This document shows, piece by piece, positions 62,987 through 64,000 of a stretch of 64,000 nucleotides of DNA. Location of the stretch: assembly GCA_026225945.1 (NCBI GenBank), contig JAMJFZ010000698.1, positions 124,001-188,000 on the forward strand. The letters are read 5' to 3'. The notes under the pieces are model-generated. The model was not told the origin of the DNA and made no database searches. It saw nothing but the letters and a program-made list of their open reading frames with translations. Source of the DNA: Cricetomys ansorgei (taxonomy: Eukaryota > Chordata > Mammalia > Rodentia > Nesomyidae). The position numbers and the translations under genes were made by a program. How positions within the stretch are numbered: the first letter of the stretch is position 1; each line of letters starts with the position of its first letter.

Positions 62987-63212
62987 ATGTGTGTTGGTGG
63001 GGTGTTTTCTTGGGTTTTTATTGTTGGGGTCTTGCATTATCCCAGTCCTGTGTATGCCTATAAAACTCTAAGTGTTACTTTACAATCAAAGAAGATTTTC
63101 ACCATGAAGGAGATCTGATGATCGGTGCATTTTTTCCAGTTCATACTTACTACACAGGCAAAAAAGTTCCTCATGCACAATTTGTACACTATTATGGCGA
63201 CATTCACCTACA
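62987..63212 (+). pseudogene. Vmn2r: Vmn2r gene D exon 1, frameshifted; gene continues past the window
   Basis: Homologue of gene C exon 1 with the same ATG context and donor (CA|GTAAGT), but 226 bases instead of 227. After VYAY, 'aaaactctaag' replaces 'aacagctctgag', losing one base. The frame then runs to TGA at 63116-63118, for a product of 43 residues that is mostly signal peptide. In the other frame the family sequence goes on unbroken (CYFTIKEDFHHEGDLMIGAFF). Exons 2-6 lie beyond position 64000. A recent lesion or a sequence error are both possible because the surroundings are almost identical to unit 3. Confidence 0.85.
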
Positions 63213-64000
63213 GTAAGTTTCATTACTCATGTGCCCTGTTTCATAATTCATGTTTACTATGACCTAGGTGATGCATGGATTCTACCTTCCATGCTTCTTA
63301 TTTGTGTCTCCATGCCAACCCTTCTCTGACCTCAAATCAGTATGTAATTTTATGTTCCCACTCACTTCTTTGCTTCTTTTAGAGCAGAGGACAGAAGTTT
63401 GACTGTTTGTTATTGATTTTTGTTTTCAAGTGTGCTAACTGAAATCTTGTGATCTTACATTGCAATGTGTTTTCAGCCACAGTTTTGCAAGTTTCTCATG
63501 CCACGTCTTTAGAGGAAGAATGCTTTTATCAAAGGTTAACCTTGTCTTCGGGGCATTCTAGCAGTCTCTATGAACGCCTCTGAAAAGAGACGATGCCACA
63601 GAAAGCTGTGAGTCCTGAGAGTCAGATGTGATGCTAGAGTCTCCAGTTTGCCTGTGTCAGACAACATGATTTAGAAGTAGGGGTGTGCAATGTAGAAGTT
63701 GGGAGCAATTATTTCCTCTCAAAACATCTCTGCCTGTCTTAGATGTTGATGTTTTATAATAAATTGACTACCTGCTAACCTCTGAGTCTCAGACACTTTT
63801 CCAGTGTCTGTTTGCTCAATGCATTTCTCATAAGATTTCTTCTCGTGTTCATTGCTGTGTTCATAAGACACATTGACTGTAACTGTGGCCGCATAGAGTT
63901 GTTTCTTATTAAGTTAGAAATAAAATCAAACTAAATTTACAAGAGGAAAGTTTTTCTGTTGCCATAAAATATGAACATGTGTGTCTTTCCCCCTTTTCTT
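63213..64000 (+). other. Vmn2r: Start of intron 1 of gene D (cut by window end)
   Basis: Matches the beginning of intron 1 of gene C (42696-43483) nearly base for base. No other feature. Confidence 0.7.

Overview
The window comes from a rodent genome, most likely a muroid (mouse- or rat-like) species. The evidence is a tandem cluster of vomeronasal type-2 receptor genes (Vmn2r/V2R, class C GPCR) with the usual six-exon structure, B1-type SINEs on the minus strand, Lx/L1-type LINE remnants, and many TG and TCTA microsatellites. The exact species and individual Vmn2r numbers cannot be assigned from sequence alone. I see no prokaryotic features, no RNA genes and no second gene family.

Layout. 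1-2230: no recognisable gene. 2230-3704: a decayed L1-type LINE. From about 3707 onward the window is a head-to-tail array of duplicated units, all on the plus strand, each carrying one Vmn2r gene. The same dispersed-repeat anchor recurs at 3707, 20863, 39937 and 60452. Gene A (6282-15795) has all six exons but is frameshifted in exons 4 and 5, and has a self-cancelling pair of frameshifts in exon 3. Gene B (23416-35717) is fully open with canonical splice sites throughout and predicts an 864-residue receptor. Gene C (42469-54761) has six exons, but exon 3 carries three separate single-base losses and the gene stops early. Gene D (exon 1 at 62987-63212) runs off the right edge and is frameshifted within exon 1.

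Function. An intact V2R of this kind has a signal peptide (exon 1), a Venus-flytrap ligand-binding domain (exons 1-4), a nine-cysteine linker domain (exon 5 and the start of exon 6) and seven membrane helices (exon 6). In the family, such receptors work in basal vomeronasal sensory neurons, couple to Galpha-o and detect peptide or protein pheromones. Here only gene B looks able to make such a protein as the sequence stands.

Most notable points: (1) every coding lesion in A, C and D is a one-base insertion or deletion, with no nonsense substitution, so very recent death or sequence/assembly error must be separated before these are called pseudogenes; (2) the stretch upstream of gene D is nearly identical to that upstream of gene C (offset about 20.5 kb), while the stretch further left resembles the flank of gene A, which makes the array a mosaic; (3) exon 6 is nearly uniform among A, B and C although the adjoining intron varies from 385 to 2702 bases; (4) a 45-base exon-like segment lies in intron 1 of gene B with canonical splice signals and would keep the frame. 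I found no convincing new type of biological system.
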